Part shown: one piece after another, positions 63,701 to 64,000 of the stretch
Layout of the letters: every line of letters starts with the position of its first letter
Numbering within the stretch: position 1 is the stretch's first letter
NCBI GenBank assembly: GCA_033032175.1
Contig: CM065316.1
Span: 8,092,115-8,156,114 of the forward strand
Length of the DNA: 64,000 bases
Direction: 5' to 3'
DNA from: Saturnia japonica
Taxonomy: Eukaryota > Arthropoda > Insecta > Lepidoptera > Saturniidae
Translations under genes and position numbers: made by a program
The notes under the pieces: model-generated
Told to the model about the DNA's origin: nothing
What the model saw: the letters and a program-made list of their open reading frames with translations, nothing else
The model's database searches: none

Positions 63701-63724
63701 GCAGGACTCGCGATCTCCACCTAG
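692..63724 (+). CDS. ham: hamlet (PRDM3/PRDM16-type) zinc-finger transcription factor, whole gene model
   Basis: Joining 692-731, 9616-10043, 31112-31240, 33174-33273, 50847-50961, 59921-60077, 60690-60860 and 61979-63724 gives one open frame of 961 codons; all seven introns are GT-AG and every exon phase matches. Order of parts: acidic and Ser/Pro-rich N-terminus, PR (SET-related) domain about 114-218, zinc fingers 259-280, 289-310, 318-339, 347-367, 375-395 and 404-424 (C2HC), linker with PLDLS at 668-672, fingers 820-840, 848-869 and 877-897. This is the layout of vertebrate MECOM and PRDM16 and of Drosophila ham, and the fingers are almost identical to those families. Known role of the family: nuclear DNA-binding repressor/activator recruiting CtBP; in flies it sets neuron identity and dendrite form. 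The orthology is firm; the first exon and the exact C-terminus are less certain. Confidence 0.93.
1960..2165 (+). repeat. Dispersed lepidopteran repeat, 'tcgtagcgtgaag' family, copy 1
   Basis: Begins with ctagctatgcccc and contains the string around 2097-2150 (tcgtagcgtgaag, tagcctatata-like, ccttcctcaataaa) that recurs at 36170, 38445, 49815 and 51868. The recurrence within one window shows it is a dispersed repeat. The 'actagctgtgcccgcg' start is common in lepidopteran genomes. Boundaries are approximate; no coding capacity is visible. Confidence 0.65.
2961..2998. repeat. TG/TA-rich simple repeat
   Basis: A run alternating gtatatgtgtatgtg units about 38 bases long; ordinary intronic microsatellite. 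Confidence 0.7.
3101..3265 (+). repeat. Repeat fragment, 'actagcgaccaccctcgacttcg' type
   Basis: Starts aactagcgaccaccctcgact and ends in a stretch resembling 'cactagttttggagattac...caaacatacaaa', a 3' end seen again near 19020-19085 and 44870-44905. Diverged copy of a non-autonomous or 5'-truncated retroelement; family not named with certainty. Confidence 0.5.
3295..3665 (+). repeat. Repeat, 'ctagctgtgcccgtgactgcg' family, copy 1
   Basis: Shares its head (actagctgtgccc...) and internal blocks (a tactacattaatttgatata block, a tttactcagcgtaagcc block, a gaattgattca block) with copies at 47660-47850 (+) and 55320-55672 (-). It ends near an acagacagatagacagaca tract, the same place where the minus copy has gtctgtctgtccgttta. 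Probably a non-LTR-type 3' end; orientation follows the shared head. Confidence 0.6.
4450..5275 (-). repeat. Repeat copy containing a degenerate tandem array
   Basis: Read on the minus strand it begins tactagcggtgtgcccgcgg at 5275, the usual head of this repeat class, and ends near a ctgtctgtctgtttgt tract at about 4458. Between 4605 and 5170 the same theme (accgat, ttgatgaaatttt, a cgg/gaagtata block, then t/a-rich) recurs at about 4605, 4737, 4871, 5004 and 5107, a spacing of 132-134 bases for the first four. The units are well diverged, so the array is old. No ORF of note. Confidence 0.55.
5638..5858 (-). mobile_element. tRNA-headed SINE, family 1, copy 1
   Basis: The reverse complement reads as a pol III head with a B-box-like cgcgggttggattcacgcc, then an actgactttngtgtgatgagcata block, and ends in aagctttgcttggttggga-aattaaatggc. 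The same order is present on the + strand at 23211-23430. A tRNA-like head with a fixed tail repeated in two orientations marks a SINE. The B-box has drifted, so this copy is probably inactive. Confidence 0.75.
6655..7290 (+). pseudogene. Decayed ORF of a dispersed invertebrate protein family
   Basis: Conceptual translation in shifting frames gives pieces in a plausible order: a CCVCG cysteine motif at 6668-6682, [11 protein letters not shown] further on, [16 protein letters not shown] from 7088, GERFYQG from 7153 (another frame), and [12 protein letters not shown] from 7202 (back to the first frame). In-frame stops and at least two frameshifts break it, so it is a pseudogene. I recognise the motif order (Cys motif, K-x-HFL-x-SHLDF, GERF-x-Q, ADYCW) from multi-copy uncharacterised proteins in insects, but cannot give a family name. 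It probably arrived with a mobile element. Confidence 0.5.
8972..9312 (+). repeat. Direct repeat upstream of the PR-domain exon
   Basis: Shares with 10636-10980 long blocks in the same order, including ccagcgactttttaatcat, gactattttctgtttgacat, gagtgacaatgtcaatattt, aagttcaatggcact and cgcttaaaaagggg. By eye identity is near 90 percent with small indels. Same orientation. The second copy begins actagcggtcgcccaatgat, so both belong to the 'actagc' repeat class. Confidence 0.85.
9616..10043 (+). CDS. ham: ham exon 2, N-terminus and start of PR domain
   Basis: Encodes residues 14-156. It opens after the acceptor TTCACAG and ends at WE before a strong GTAAGT donor at 10044 (phase 0). Residues 14-113 are Ser/Pro-rich then acidic (a [14 protein letters not shown] run), with a sumoylation-type IKQE at 42-45 (psi-K-x-E). 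From about residue 114 ([16 protein letters not shown]) the PR domain begins, including the [11 protein letters not shown] stretch typical of the family. The open frame upstream of 9616 is intron read-through: its codons are AT-rich and the splice site lies inside it. Skipping this exon would break the frame. Confidence 0.93.
10636..10980 (+). repeat. Direct repeat downstream of the PR-domain exon
   Basis: Second copy of the repeat at 8972-9312, lying about 600 bases past exon 2. Begins aactagcggtcgcccaatga and ends cacgtattaatataatgat as the first copy does. Together the pair brackets a 1.3-kb interval holding exon 2. Confidence 0.85.
13425..13775 (+). mobile_element. tRNA-headed SINE, family 2, copy 1
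   Basis: Shares with 34165-34475 (+) and 48750-48975 (-) a head with gaatatcgattcgatgtc and a B-box-like aggttcg, then ttttcggaata/tcgcg, a gacggtaaaggaaa block, tcggcgtttgaaatcgcc, and a tail with cccttgggaagaggc-like sequence. The head here is eroded, suggesting an old copy. The 60-codon open frame inside it is not a gene. Confidence 0.7.
16020..16115 (+). repeat. Repeat with 'ccaccgagagatcga' motif, copy 1
   Basis: Contains ggtaagcatagtacaat followed by taccaccgagagatcgaa, matching 30062-30310 and 42455-42584. Short or truncated copy; nature unknown. Confidence 0.6.
18950..19090 (+). repeat. 3' end of a dispersed repeat
   Basis: Carries tagcctatgtcactcaaaga, gaaagaattttcagaatc and gttccagagtaatattacc followed by a caaacaaataaactttattt tail. 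Near-identical phrasing occurs at 44680-44770 and 44820-44910. Looks like the 3' end of a retroelement-derived family. Confidence 0.55.
19090..19735 (+). repeat. Diverged 'actagctgactcgcgcaact' repeat
   Basis: Begins tactagctgactcgcgcaac and ends with aaccaatagctcctgagatt-like sequence and a caaacaaacaaactcctc tail with ataatattaatatagatt, the usual end of these copies. A 'cgtggcgtgatgtgatataat' block at 19572 relates it to the 'tcgtagcgtgaag' family. Heavily diverged in the middle. Confidence 0.5.
20180..20420. promoter_or_regulatory. GC-richer island in intron 2, possible conserved element
   Basis: About 240 bases of near-balanced composition in a roughly 30 percent GC intron, with no similarity to the repeats in this window. 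The minus strand is open for 76 codons here, but it has no splice-site pair around it and nothing recognisable in the peptide. A regulatory element is the simplest reading. Confidence 0.25.
21852..22035 (+). repeat. 'gcgtagtgcttataaaa' repeat, copy 1
   Basis: Starts ataactagctgtagacaaca and contains gaatgcgtagtgcttataaa, tgaatgaagatatcgtaaac and aatctatctagtacttttac, blocks that recur at 31380, 51462 and, on the other strand, 53515-53755. The 5' part is shorter than in the other copies. It is followed at 22050-22205 by another repeat-like stretch ending in acagcagtgcgatcactcc. Confidence 0.65.
22930..23150 (+). mobile_element. tRNA-headed SINE, family 3, plus-strand copy
   Basis: Begins with an A-box-like agcatggtggtagagcattt and ends with gccccactaggcttatcgta, accacatcgtcacttaacat, the complement of the 'gatgttaagtgacgatgtgg' end seen in family-3 minus copies (54100, 54878). 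The middle is replaced by a low-complexity caaccaac/ctagc stretch. Degenerate copy. Confidence 0.6.
23211..23430 (+). mobile_element. tRNA-headed SINE, family 1, copy 2
   Basis: Well-preserved pol III head: A-box-like gtggcgcagtggtggtaaac near 23220 and B-box gcgggttcgatccccgccca near 23263, followed by actgactttgtgtgatgagc, a TG-rich stretch, and the tail caagctttgcttagtttgga with aattaaatggccgtgtgtga. Same design as 5638-5858 on the other strand. The intact boxes suggest a younger copy than that one. It is not a functional tRNA gene: the spacing and the non-tRNA 3' extension argue against it. Confidence 0.8.
28729..28761. repeat. Perfect 16-bp palindrome with 1-base loop
   Basis: aaaagttttaaaattt at 28729-28744, one g, then its exact reverse complement at 28746-28761. 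AT-rich, so chance formation is possible, but a perfect 33-base inverted repeat could extrude as a cruciform. Confidence 0.9.
29462..29690 (-). mobile_element. SINE family 3, minus-strand copy
   Basis: Contains acaatctcaccagatgttaa and gtgacgatctgactgaggat, then gtttcatcatgatgttttcc and a gctcaggctcattg block, in the same order as 54100-54322 and 54878-55180. Old copy with a lost head. Confidence 0.55.
30062..30310 (+). repeat. Repeat with 'ccaccgagagatcga' motif, copy 2
   Basis: Fullest copy of the family: ggtaagcacagtacaataaa, gcgaccaccgagagatcga, ggtcgattacgaaacgcaac, a ctcattgttacggg block, and tggcggtcgcgacccag. The copy at 42455 is interrupted by the mariner element at the point matching about 30183-30190 here. 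Confidence 0.65.
31112..31240 (+). CDS. ham: ham exon 3, middle of PR domain
   Basis: 43 codons (residues 157-199), phase 0 at both ends, acceptor TATTTCCAG and donor GTATGATA. The peptide starts [20 protein letters not shown] and includes the W-L-K/R-x-V-R-x-x-N-Y block and the HLLLAGQ end; this matches the core of PR domains in PRDM3/16. The symmetrical exon could be skipped without a frameshift, but that would remove the centre of the domain. Confidence 0.95.
31241..33173 (+). other. ham: ham intron 3 (1.9 kb)
   Basis: Holds one dispersed repeat at 31380-31650. A GC-richer stretch at about 32340-32560 looks non-repetitive. Nothing else can be named. Confidence 0.85.
31380..31650 (+). repeat. 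'gcgtagtgcttataaaa' repeat, copy 2
   Basis: Begins gaactagcaaccgcccgtga, runs through ctccacggcaagaaaacaca and tcgctgaacgcgtagtgctt, then tgcatgaagatatcttgata and aatctatccagtagtttttg. Almost the same sequence is at 51462-51700, so these two copies are relatively young or recently related. Confidence 0.8.
33174..33273 (+). CDS. ham: ham exon 4, end of PR domain
   Basis: 33 codons plus one base (residues 200-232). Acceptor TTTTCAG at 33167-33173, donor GGTATG with GT at 33274. The peptide begins [18 protein letters not shown], the last strand of the PR/SET fold (I-x-x-G-x-E-L-L), and then leaves the domain. The single leftover G pairs with AT of exon 5 to make Asp233. Confidence 0.95.
34165..34475 (+). 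mobile_element. tRNA-headed SINE, family 2, copy 2
   Basis: Best copy of the family: head gtggtggtctagtggtttag, gaatatcgattcgatatca, B-box caggttcgaaccccggcatg, then ttttcggaattcgcgtac, a ctgacggtgaaggaaaccg block, tcggtgtttgaaatcgccaa, and gaggccttcgcccagcagtg, ending in an attattattac tail. The tRNA-like head, fixed body and trinucleotide tail define a SINE. The two overlapping minus-strand ORFs here are not genes. Confidence 0.8.
34506..34680 (+). repeat. Repeat fragment, 'agctgtgcccacagc' head
   Basis: Starts actagctgtgcccacagctc and has a gggataaaaagtatccaatg block followed by cattaaaattcgttaagcag and acaaagaaacatttcaaatt; a diverged retroelement-derived 3' end. No second copy with the same body in this window. 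Confidence 0.45.
36050..36315 (+). repeat. 'tcgtagcgtgaag' family, copy 2
   Basis: Contains gcttgccagattgtttgacg, ctacgctccttaagcgtagc and tcatatagcctttaaccttt, then a caaataaacaaacaa tail with ctttatgatgtcagtatag. Matches 1960-2165 and 49700-49950 in order. Confidence 0.65.
36409..36560. promoter_or_regulatory. GC-rich island in intron 4, candidate internal promoter or enhancer
   Basis: The most CpG-dense stretch inside the introns (around ccggtgccacgcgcgcatgc and gccgcgccgtgcgatctaa). It shares nothing with the window's repeats. It sits between the PR-domain exons and the finger exons, the place where an internal promoter would give a PR-less protein; such short isoforms are known for vertebrate MECOM (EVI1) and PRDM16. 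An 80-codon ORF runs through it but has no clear donor or family match. Confidence 0.3.
38117..38150 (+). repeat. Two perfect tandem copies of a 17-base unit
   Basis: gctgcgcagcgcgggtt occurs twice in direct succession, followed by gctgc. GC-rich and unusual for this intron. Confidence 0.95.
38270..38495 (+). repeat. 'tcgtagcgtgaag' family, copy 3
   Basis: Runs from about gtgtcccacagttttccccg through gtgtagcctttcgttcttct, acttgcctatagcttccttg and gtcgtagcgtgaagttatat to ataaccttcctcaataa. Closely parallels 49700-49870. Confidence 0.7.
40735..40930. promoter_or_regulatory. GC-richer island in intron 4
   Basis: About 200 bases of balanced composition, non-repetitive here, open on both strands for about 70 codons because stops are rare in such sequence. 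No splice pair or recognisable peptide. Possible enhancer or alternative first exon. Confidence 0.25.
42455..42584 (+). repeat. Repeat with 'ccaccg' motif, copy 3, interrupted by mariner
   Basis: gtaagcacagtacaatccta, aacggcgtccaccggcc and tgaaacgcgacacgcaaaag match the copy at 30062. The match is cut at the mariner and appears to resume at 43892 (tttgtctaaaac), so the transposon landed in an older repeat. Confidence 0.6.
42587..43889 (+). mobile_element. Complete mariner-type DNA transposon
   Basis: Inverted ends: caaggtgtccagaaagggta at 42587 onward and its reverse complement ending at 43889; 32 bases match without a mismatch (42587-42618 against 43858-43889). A TA duplication flanks both sides (42585-42586 and 43890-43891), the hallmark of Tc1/mariner insertion. 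One intact transposase gene lies inside, with an AATAAA-like cluster after it. Perfect ends and an unbroken gene point to a recent insertion. Confidence 0.95.
42703..43782 (+). CDS. Mariner-family transposase (359 aa)
   Basis: Cut-and-paste transposase of the Tc1/mariner superfamily that would bind the 32-bp ends of its own element and insert at TA. The N-terminal 110 or so residues carry two helix-turn-helix-like segments with a basic linker (a [11 protein letters not shown] stretch as the hinge). Catalytic acids: Asp155 in LFSDEANF, Asp250 in FQQDGATCH and Asp287 in [12 protein letters not shown]. The spacing between the last two is 36 residues (D36D by my count), not the classic D34D of mariner, so it is a side group I do not name. 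Length is normal and no stop or frameshift is seen. The start 117 bases after the element's left end is the only sensible one. Confidence 0.95.
   Translation: MEQYSGTHRAFCVRAYYRNGDSIVTAQRLYRAEYRTRHAPSDDSIRKWIRMFENTGATVKIQNSGRPRSVRDEETIEEVEASVRQNPSLSIRKRSQALNIKKSSLHSILKKDLHLKAYKIQLVQELKDTDYANRLNFANEMLQRFNNFNNILFSDEANFHLNGHVNKQNCRYWAVENPRRKHERPLHSPKVVVCAAMSAKGIIGPYFHEDQRGRAINVNSDRYCDMLRNFLVPELQEFAGFNSRTWFQQDGATCHTSNDSMEVVNELFPNKVISRRGNINWPPRSPDLSPLDYFAWGYLKSKVYQNNPTNLTQLKQNIRSEMAAISIAMCQRVIANLRFRLEECQQRNGHHLDNIIFSK
44131..44384. mobile_element. MITE-like element with inverted ends
   Basis: Starts acggccgttttcaataac and ends with the exact reverse complement; the match continues over 24 bases with a single mismatch at position 19. 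It is 254 bases long, AT-rich inside, with no ORF. This is the form of a miniature inverted-repeat transposable element. The target duplication cannot be decided: the flanks are ...gcta and atat..., so neither TA nor a TWA site is clean. Confidence 0.75.
44620..44910 (+). repeat. Two diverged retroelement-derived 3' ends
   Basis: Two phrases of the same ending, one at 44650-44770 (ttcttaagtgaaagaatttt, aaattcagatctgtagcttt, cacactttacctctttatag) and one at 44820-44910 (cagaatcgaatcaatagttc, cagagattaccatcctacaa). Resemble 18950-19090. Confidence 0.45.
46385..46612 (+). mobile_element. SINE family 3, plus-strand copy 2
   Basis: B-box-like gagttcgaatcccagcaat, ctgagctttcggtgaaggaa, then tgcctggctagctaccatcc, cttgagtgcctgttccccca and gcccacatcgttacttaaca at the end. 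Reverse complement of the order in 54878-55180. Confidence 0.65.
47443..47478. repeat. (AC)n microsatellite
   Basis: About 36 bases of AC dinucleotides with two interruptions (gc, tat). Confidence 0.95.
47660..47850 (+). repeat. 'ctagctgttcccgcggatcc' repeat, copy 2
   Basis: Head agactagctgttcccgcgga, tgtagtacattaatttgata, ttacatagcgtaagtacca and aaattgattcgtcaatcgtc in the same order as 3295-3665. Confidence 0.65.
48750..48975 (-). mobile_element. tRNA-headed SINE, family 2, copy 3
   Basis: Minus-strand copy: the + strand reads tattggcgatttcaaacgcc, cgagaaatcaacagttctat, tacgcgaattccgaaaaaaa, gccggggttagaacctgcgg, acatcgaatcgatattctgc, cgatctaaaccacttgacca. One change in the B-box. Confidence 0.75.
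49700..49950 (+). repeat. 'tcgtagcgtgaag' family, copy 4
   Basis: Starts aactaactgcgccgtacggt, passes ttaaatttatgtgatatgct, tacttgcctacagctataag and gtcgtagcgtgatgttatgt, and ends with a caaacaaacaaacaatctt tail and ataatataatattatag. Confidence 0.7.
50847..50961 (+). CDS. ham: ham exon 5, linker and first half of zinc finger 1
   Basis: Residues 233-270 plus two bases. Acceptor ACCCTTTCAG, donor GTGAGT with GT at 50962. The linker is acidic ([13 protein letters not shown]). Finger 1 begins at Cys259 and Cys262 ([13 protein letters not shown]); its histidines His275 and His280 come from exon 6, 9 kb away. The phase-2 end (GT) pairs with A of exon 6 to give Val271. Spacing C-x2-C-x12-H-x4-H confirms the join. 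Confidence 0.93.
51462..51700 (+). repeat. 'gcgtagtgcttataaaa' repeat, copy 3
   Basis: Matches 31380-31650 almost word for word from tttatactaatattataat through ctccacggcaagaaaacaca, tcgctaaacgcgtagtgctt and tgaatgaagatatcgtgata. Confidence 0.8.
51735..51905 (+). repeat. 'tcgtagcgtgaag' family, copy 5 (truncated)
   Basis: ccgggggttctttaatctta, actctctactgtgccgcctc, tgttt-gaccttcatgg and tagagtcgtagcgagtattt follow the family order, but the usual tail is missing. Confidence 0.5.
52895..52975 (-). mobile_element. SINE family 3 fragment
   Basis: gtgaccacaatctcatttga, gacgatgaagcccaagatgg and tagcacgctaagcctatc match the end of the 54878 copy; only this end remains. Confidence 0.6.
53515..53755 (-). 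repeat. 'gcgtagtgcttataaaa' repeat, minus copy
   Basis: The + strand reads gcgcgcatcacggaaaaact, ctggataaattttgataaaa, cttagatacttggtcct and atatcttgatatctttatta, ending cagatgaagtcgctagt: the reverse complement of the family. Confidence 0.6.
54100..54322 (-). mobile_element. SINE family 3, minus-strand copy 1
   Basis: On the minus strand: an A-box-like atgatggctcagtggcagcg, B-box gagttcgaatctctgcaatg, gagctttcggtcaaggaaaa, a ggtggtaacatgg block, then gctacatcgtcacttaccat and tgattgtggccaaacgct. Complete pol III head, so a reasonably preserved copy. Confidence 0.75.
54878..55180 (-). mobile_element. SINE family 3, minus-strand copy 2
   Basis: Contains gtggtcacaatctcacctga, aagtgacgatgtggcccaag, atggtagcacgttaagccta, atggtttcatcacaatgttt, ttcaccgagagctcaggctt and a B-box complement gcacggattcgaacacacat. 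The two overlapping ORFs reported by simple translation here (117 and 67 codons) are this SINE read in sense and not genes. Confidence 0.75.
55320..55672 (-). repeat. 'ctagctgtgcccgcgg' class repeat, minus copy
   Basis: The minus strand begins aactagatttgcctgcggct and cgctcccacccaagg at 55672, then has tttactcagcgtaaacc and gaattgattca-like blocks complementary to tttacgctgagtaaacc and tgaattgattcgg, ending at the gtctgtctgtccgttta tract. Same family as 3295-3665. Confidence 0.65.
57883..58187 (-). CDS. Two exon-like blocks of a possible nested antisense gene (3' end)
   Basis: On the minus strand, an acceptor-like TATTATTTGCAG leads into block 58187-58078 (36 codons after two bases: reads [20 protein letters not shown] onward), ending at a consensus GTAAGT donor. 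A 60-base intron (58077-58018, ending AAGCCTCAG) leads into 58017-57883, which continues in phase 0 for 44 codons (an [18 protein letters not shown] part, a [16 protein letters not shown] part) to a TAA. The two blocks give 80 uninterrupted codons, are richer in GC than the surrounding intron, and the intron has a typical insect size. I recognise no domain or family; the upstream exons and start are not established. A decayed gene copy or an antisense noncoding exon pair are the alternatives. Confidence 0.45.
58299..58344. repeat. Imperfect inverted repeat (18-base arms, 10-base loop)
   Basis: Arms attttacgacaagcatag at 58299-58316 and ctatggtcgtcgtaaaat at 58327-58344 pair at 16 of 18 positions around the loop cgaacgttga. 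It lies just upstream (in minus-strand sense) of the antisense exon blocks. Confidence 0.75.
59544..59682 (-). CDS. Third minus-strand exon-like block
   Basis: Minus-strand frame open from an acceptor-like ATATAAG at 59684-59683 to a consensus GTGAGT donor (59543 down). It reads [18 protein letters not shown] then [17 protein letters not shown] and a KLKTV end: charged, helix-like sequence that looks more like protein than chance. It ends with two leftover bases, which do not match the phase needed by the block at 58187, so a further exon or another donor would be required. The acceptor lacks a pyrimidine tract. Another frame is open across the same DNA for 101 codons, so which frame is real, if either, is undecided. 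Confidence 0.25.
59921..60077 (+). CDS. ham: ham exon 6, zinc fingers 1 (end), 2 and 3 (start)
   Basis: Residues 271-323. Acceptor TTAACTTCCAG, donor GTGTGA at 60078 (weaker than the others). Completes finger 1 (His275, His280), holds finger 2 (Cys289, Cys292, His305, His310) and opens finger 3 (Cys318, Cys321). Ends at PK in phase 0, the same place in the finger where exon 7 opens with [11 protein letters not shown]. Confidence 0.95.
60078..60689 (+). other. ham: ham intron 6 (0.6 kb)
   Basis: AT-rich. A short fragment of the dispersed repeat class (acaagcaaccgcccgcgaat) lies at 60176-60215. Nothing else seen. Confidence 0.85.
60690..60860 (+). CDS. ham: ham exon 7, zinc fingers 3 (end), 4 and 5 (start)
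   Basis: 57 codons, residues 324-380, phase 0 at both ends; acceptor TTATTTCAG, donor GTAAAA. Carries [20 protein letters not shown] and the [14 protein letters not shown] finger 4 (Cys347, Cys350, His363, His367), stretches that are nearly unchanged from vertebrate MECOM/PRDM16; finger 5 opens at Cys375 and Cys378. The open frame upstream of 60690 is intron. Confidence 0.97.
60861..61978 (+). other. ham: ham intron 7 (1.1 kb)
   Basis: AT-rich, with a small (AAT)n-rich patch at about 61186-61220. No other feature seen; open frames on both strands here have no coding character. Confidence 0.85.
61979..63724 (+). CDS. ham: ham exon 8, fingers 5-9, CtBP motif and C-terminus
   Basis: Residues 381-961 and stop. 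Acceptor CATATTTTCAG at 61978. Finger 5 ends [10 protein letters not shown] (His391, His395); finger 6 is C2HC (Cys404, Cys407, His420, Cys424), as in MECOM. The linker has an Ala/Pro-rich part, three PFNF motifs (604, 617, 781), an acidic run and EPLDLS (PLDLS 668-672), the known CtBP-binding motif. Fingers 7-9 (820-840, 848-869, 877-897) are close to identical to the vertebrate second finger set, followed by a conserved YFDEIRSFM ending at 924. After that the frame runs into a Pro/His-rich tail to TAG 63722. A possible donor after Lys926 (AAG then GTGACT at 63617) would splice this tail out. Confidence 0.96.
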   Translation, partial: AYTQFSNLCRHKRMHVACRALIECGKCGQSFTSYASLTKHKRFCDTATAASVNLRGQMPQGLPQIPPLPNVGMNTSNNGNPFQMYRGPALPLPYSTFAHYPALFSAAAAAGCPSDFLNPLLFNVQGARLAMEHDIALSNANFLSKQQEGRMSAKSIDSSASLDDTKKPKDVEFNTIKKDNDNGDVAVSSKCQETFAKQSPPLSEDIPSQQRPSPVIPLQTPIIPFNFTKDELKRKSPFNFSTKLNNNNSLGNTCPLPKDLSKNIIVDDKTSEYSENDDDVKKDEYDEPLDLSVTRRQNEKDLEEDRDDCSIRNSIKSYSPPESPADRSKTPENDTTDVDVEAVEPKREDSPIQLVSPQLAFPMPVHPQHNNIMDVMYRPRFSSFHSSETILNTHPHYVPSPFNFLSPLLGTDGPDRQPSGYAKFRELSGGSVKLRDRYACKFCGKVFPRSANLTRHLRTHTGEQPYKCKYCERSFSISSNLQRHVRNIHNKERPFRCSLCDRCFGQQTNLDRHLKKHEAEGGDSPSSVDTERDDAYFDEIRSFMGKVTCSPTARTPPATSPHAPPPHPPHPPPRAGLAIST

Positions 63725-64000
63725 CCATTGCCGCCATTCTACCCGTTGCCGCTTCCGCCGTCGCTTTGGCAGCAACCTTTTCGGTAGAGTTCGGTGCTAA
63801 CTTGAGTACTATTACTAAATGTATTAAGTATATCGTACACATTAATTTATGTACGGATGGTGTTTTTATTTATATTCACAAATACTGGATTAGTAAATGT
63901 TTAATTATGAGTTGATTAACGCGATAGAAAGCAATATTCAAGAAAGGTTTTACATACGATGTTTGTAAATAAAATCCTACTATTAAGTAACAGTTTCAAA
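63725..64000 (+). other. ham: 3' flank / presumed 3' UTR of ham
   Basis: Follows the TAG at 63722. GC content falls quickly to AT-rich. An AATAAA at 63968-63973 could be the poly(A) signal. If the donor at 63617 is used instead, this stretch would be intron and the real end lies beyond the window. A second frame stays open over 63622-63915, in step with the low stop density of the Pro-rich tail. Confidence 0.5.

Noticed and set aside
63622..63915. 97-codon ORF overlapping the end of ham in another frame
   Set aside because: Overlaps the Pro-rich tail and presumed 3' UTR; likely chance, though noted when discussing the C-terminus.
1..64000. CRISPR array, operons, bacterial promoters or terminators
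   Set aside because: No regularly spaced short direct repeats with unique spacers; the intron-rich gene and SINEs show a eukaryotic nuclear sequence.

Overview
The window looks like a moth or butterfly (Lepidoptera) nuclear genome. It is very AT-rich, has large introns, and carries many tRNA-headed SINE-like repeats and diverged repeats beginning 'actagctgtgcccgcg...' that I recognise from lepidopteran genomes, plus an intact mariner-type transposon. The species cannot be named from the sequence.

One large gene on the + strand fills the window. It is the insect orthologue of hamlet (ham), the counterpart of vertebrate PRDM3 (MECOM/EVI1) and PRDM16. I assembled eight coding exons with canonical GT-AG sites and matching phases: 692-731, 9616-10043, 31112-31240, 33174-33273, 50847-50961, 59921-60077, 60690-60860 and 61979-63724. 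They give a predicted 961-residue protein: an acidic/Ser-Pro-rich N-terminus, a PR domain split over exons 2-4 (about residues 114-218), six N-terminal zinc fingers (259-424, the last C2HC), a long linker with a CtBP-binding PLDLS motif (668-672), and three C-terminal C2H2 fingers (820-897). The first 731 bases hold a GC-rich leader with short upstream ORFs and a start exon with only 40 coding bases. The last 276 bases look like the 3' UTR, with an AATAAA at 63968.

The introns (8.9, 21.1, 1.9, 17.6, 9.0, 0.6 and 1.1 kb) hold repeats and scattered GC-richer islands that may be regulatory. Intron 1 has a decayed ORF of a dispersed invertebrate family and a degenerate 133-bp tandem array. A 90%-like direct repeat pair brackets the exon that begins the PR domain. 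Intron 4 contains a complete 1303-bp mariner with near-perfect terminal inverted repeats, nested in an older repeat, a MITE-like element with 24-bp inverted ends, and GC-rich islands that could serve a PR-less isoform.

Intron 5 contains the least expected signal: on the minus strand, two exon-like blocks (58187-58078 and 58017-57883) are joined by a 60-bp canonical intron in compatible phase and end in a stop codon, with a third exon-like block at 59682-59544. This could be a small nested antisense gene. I do not recognise its product.
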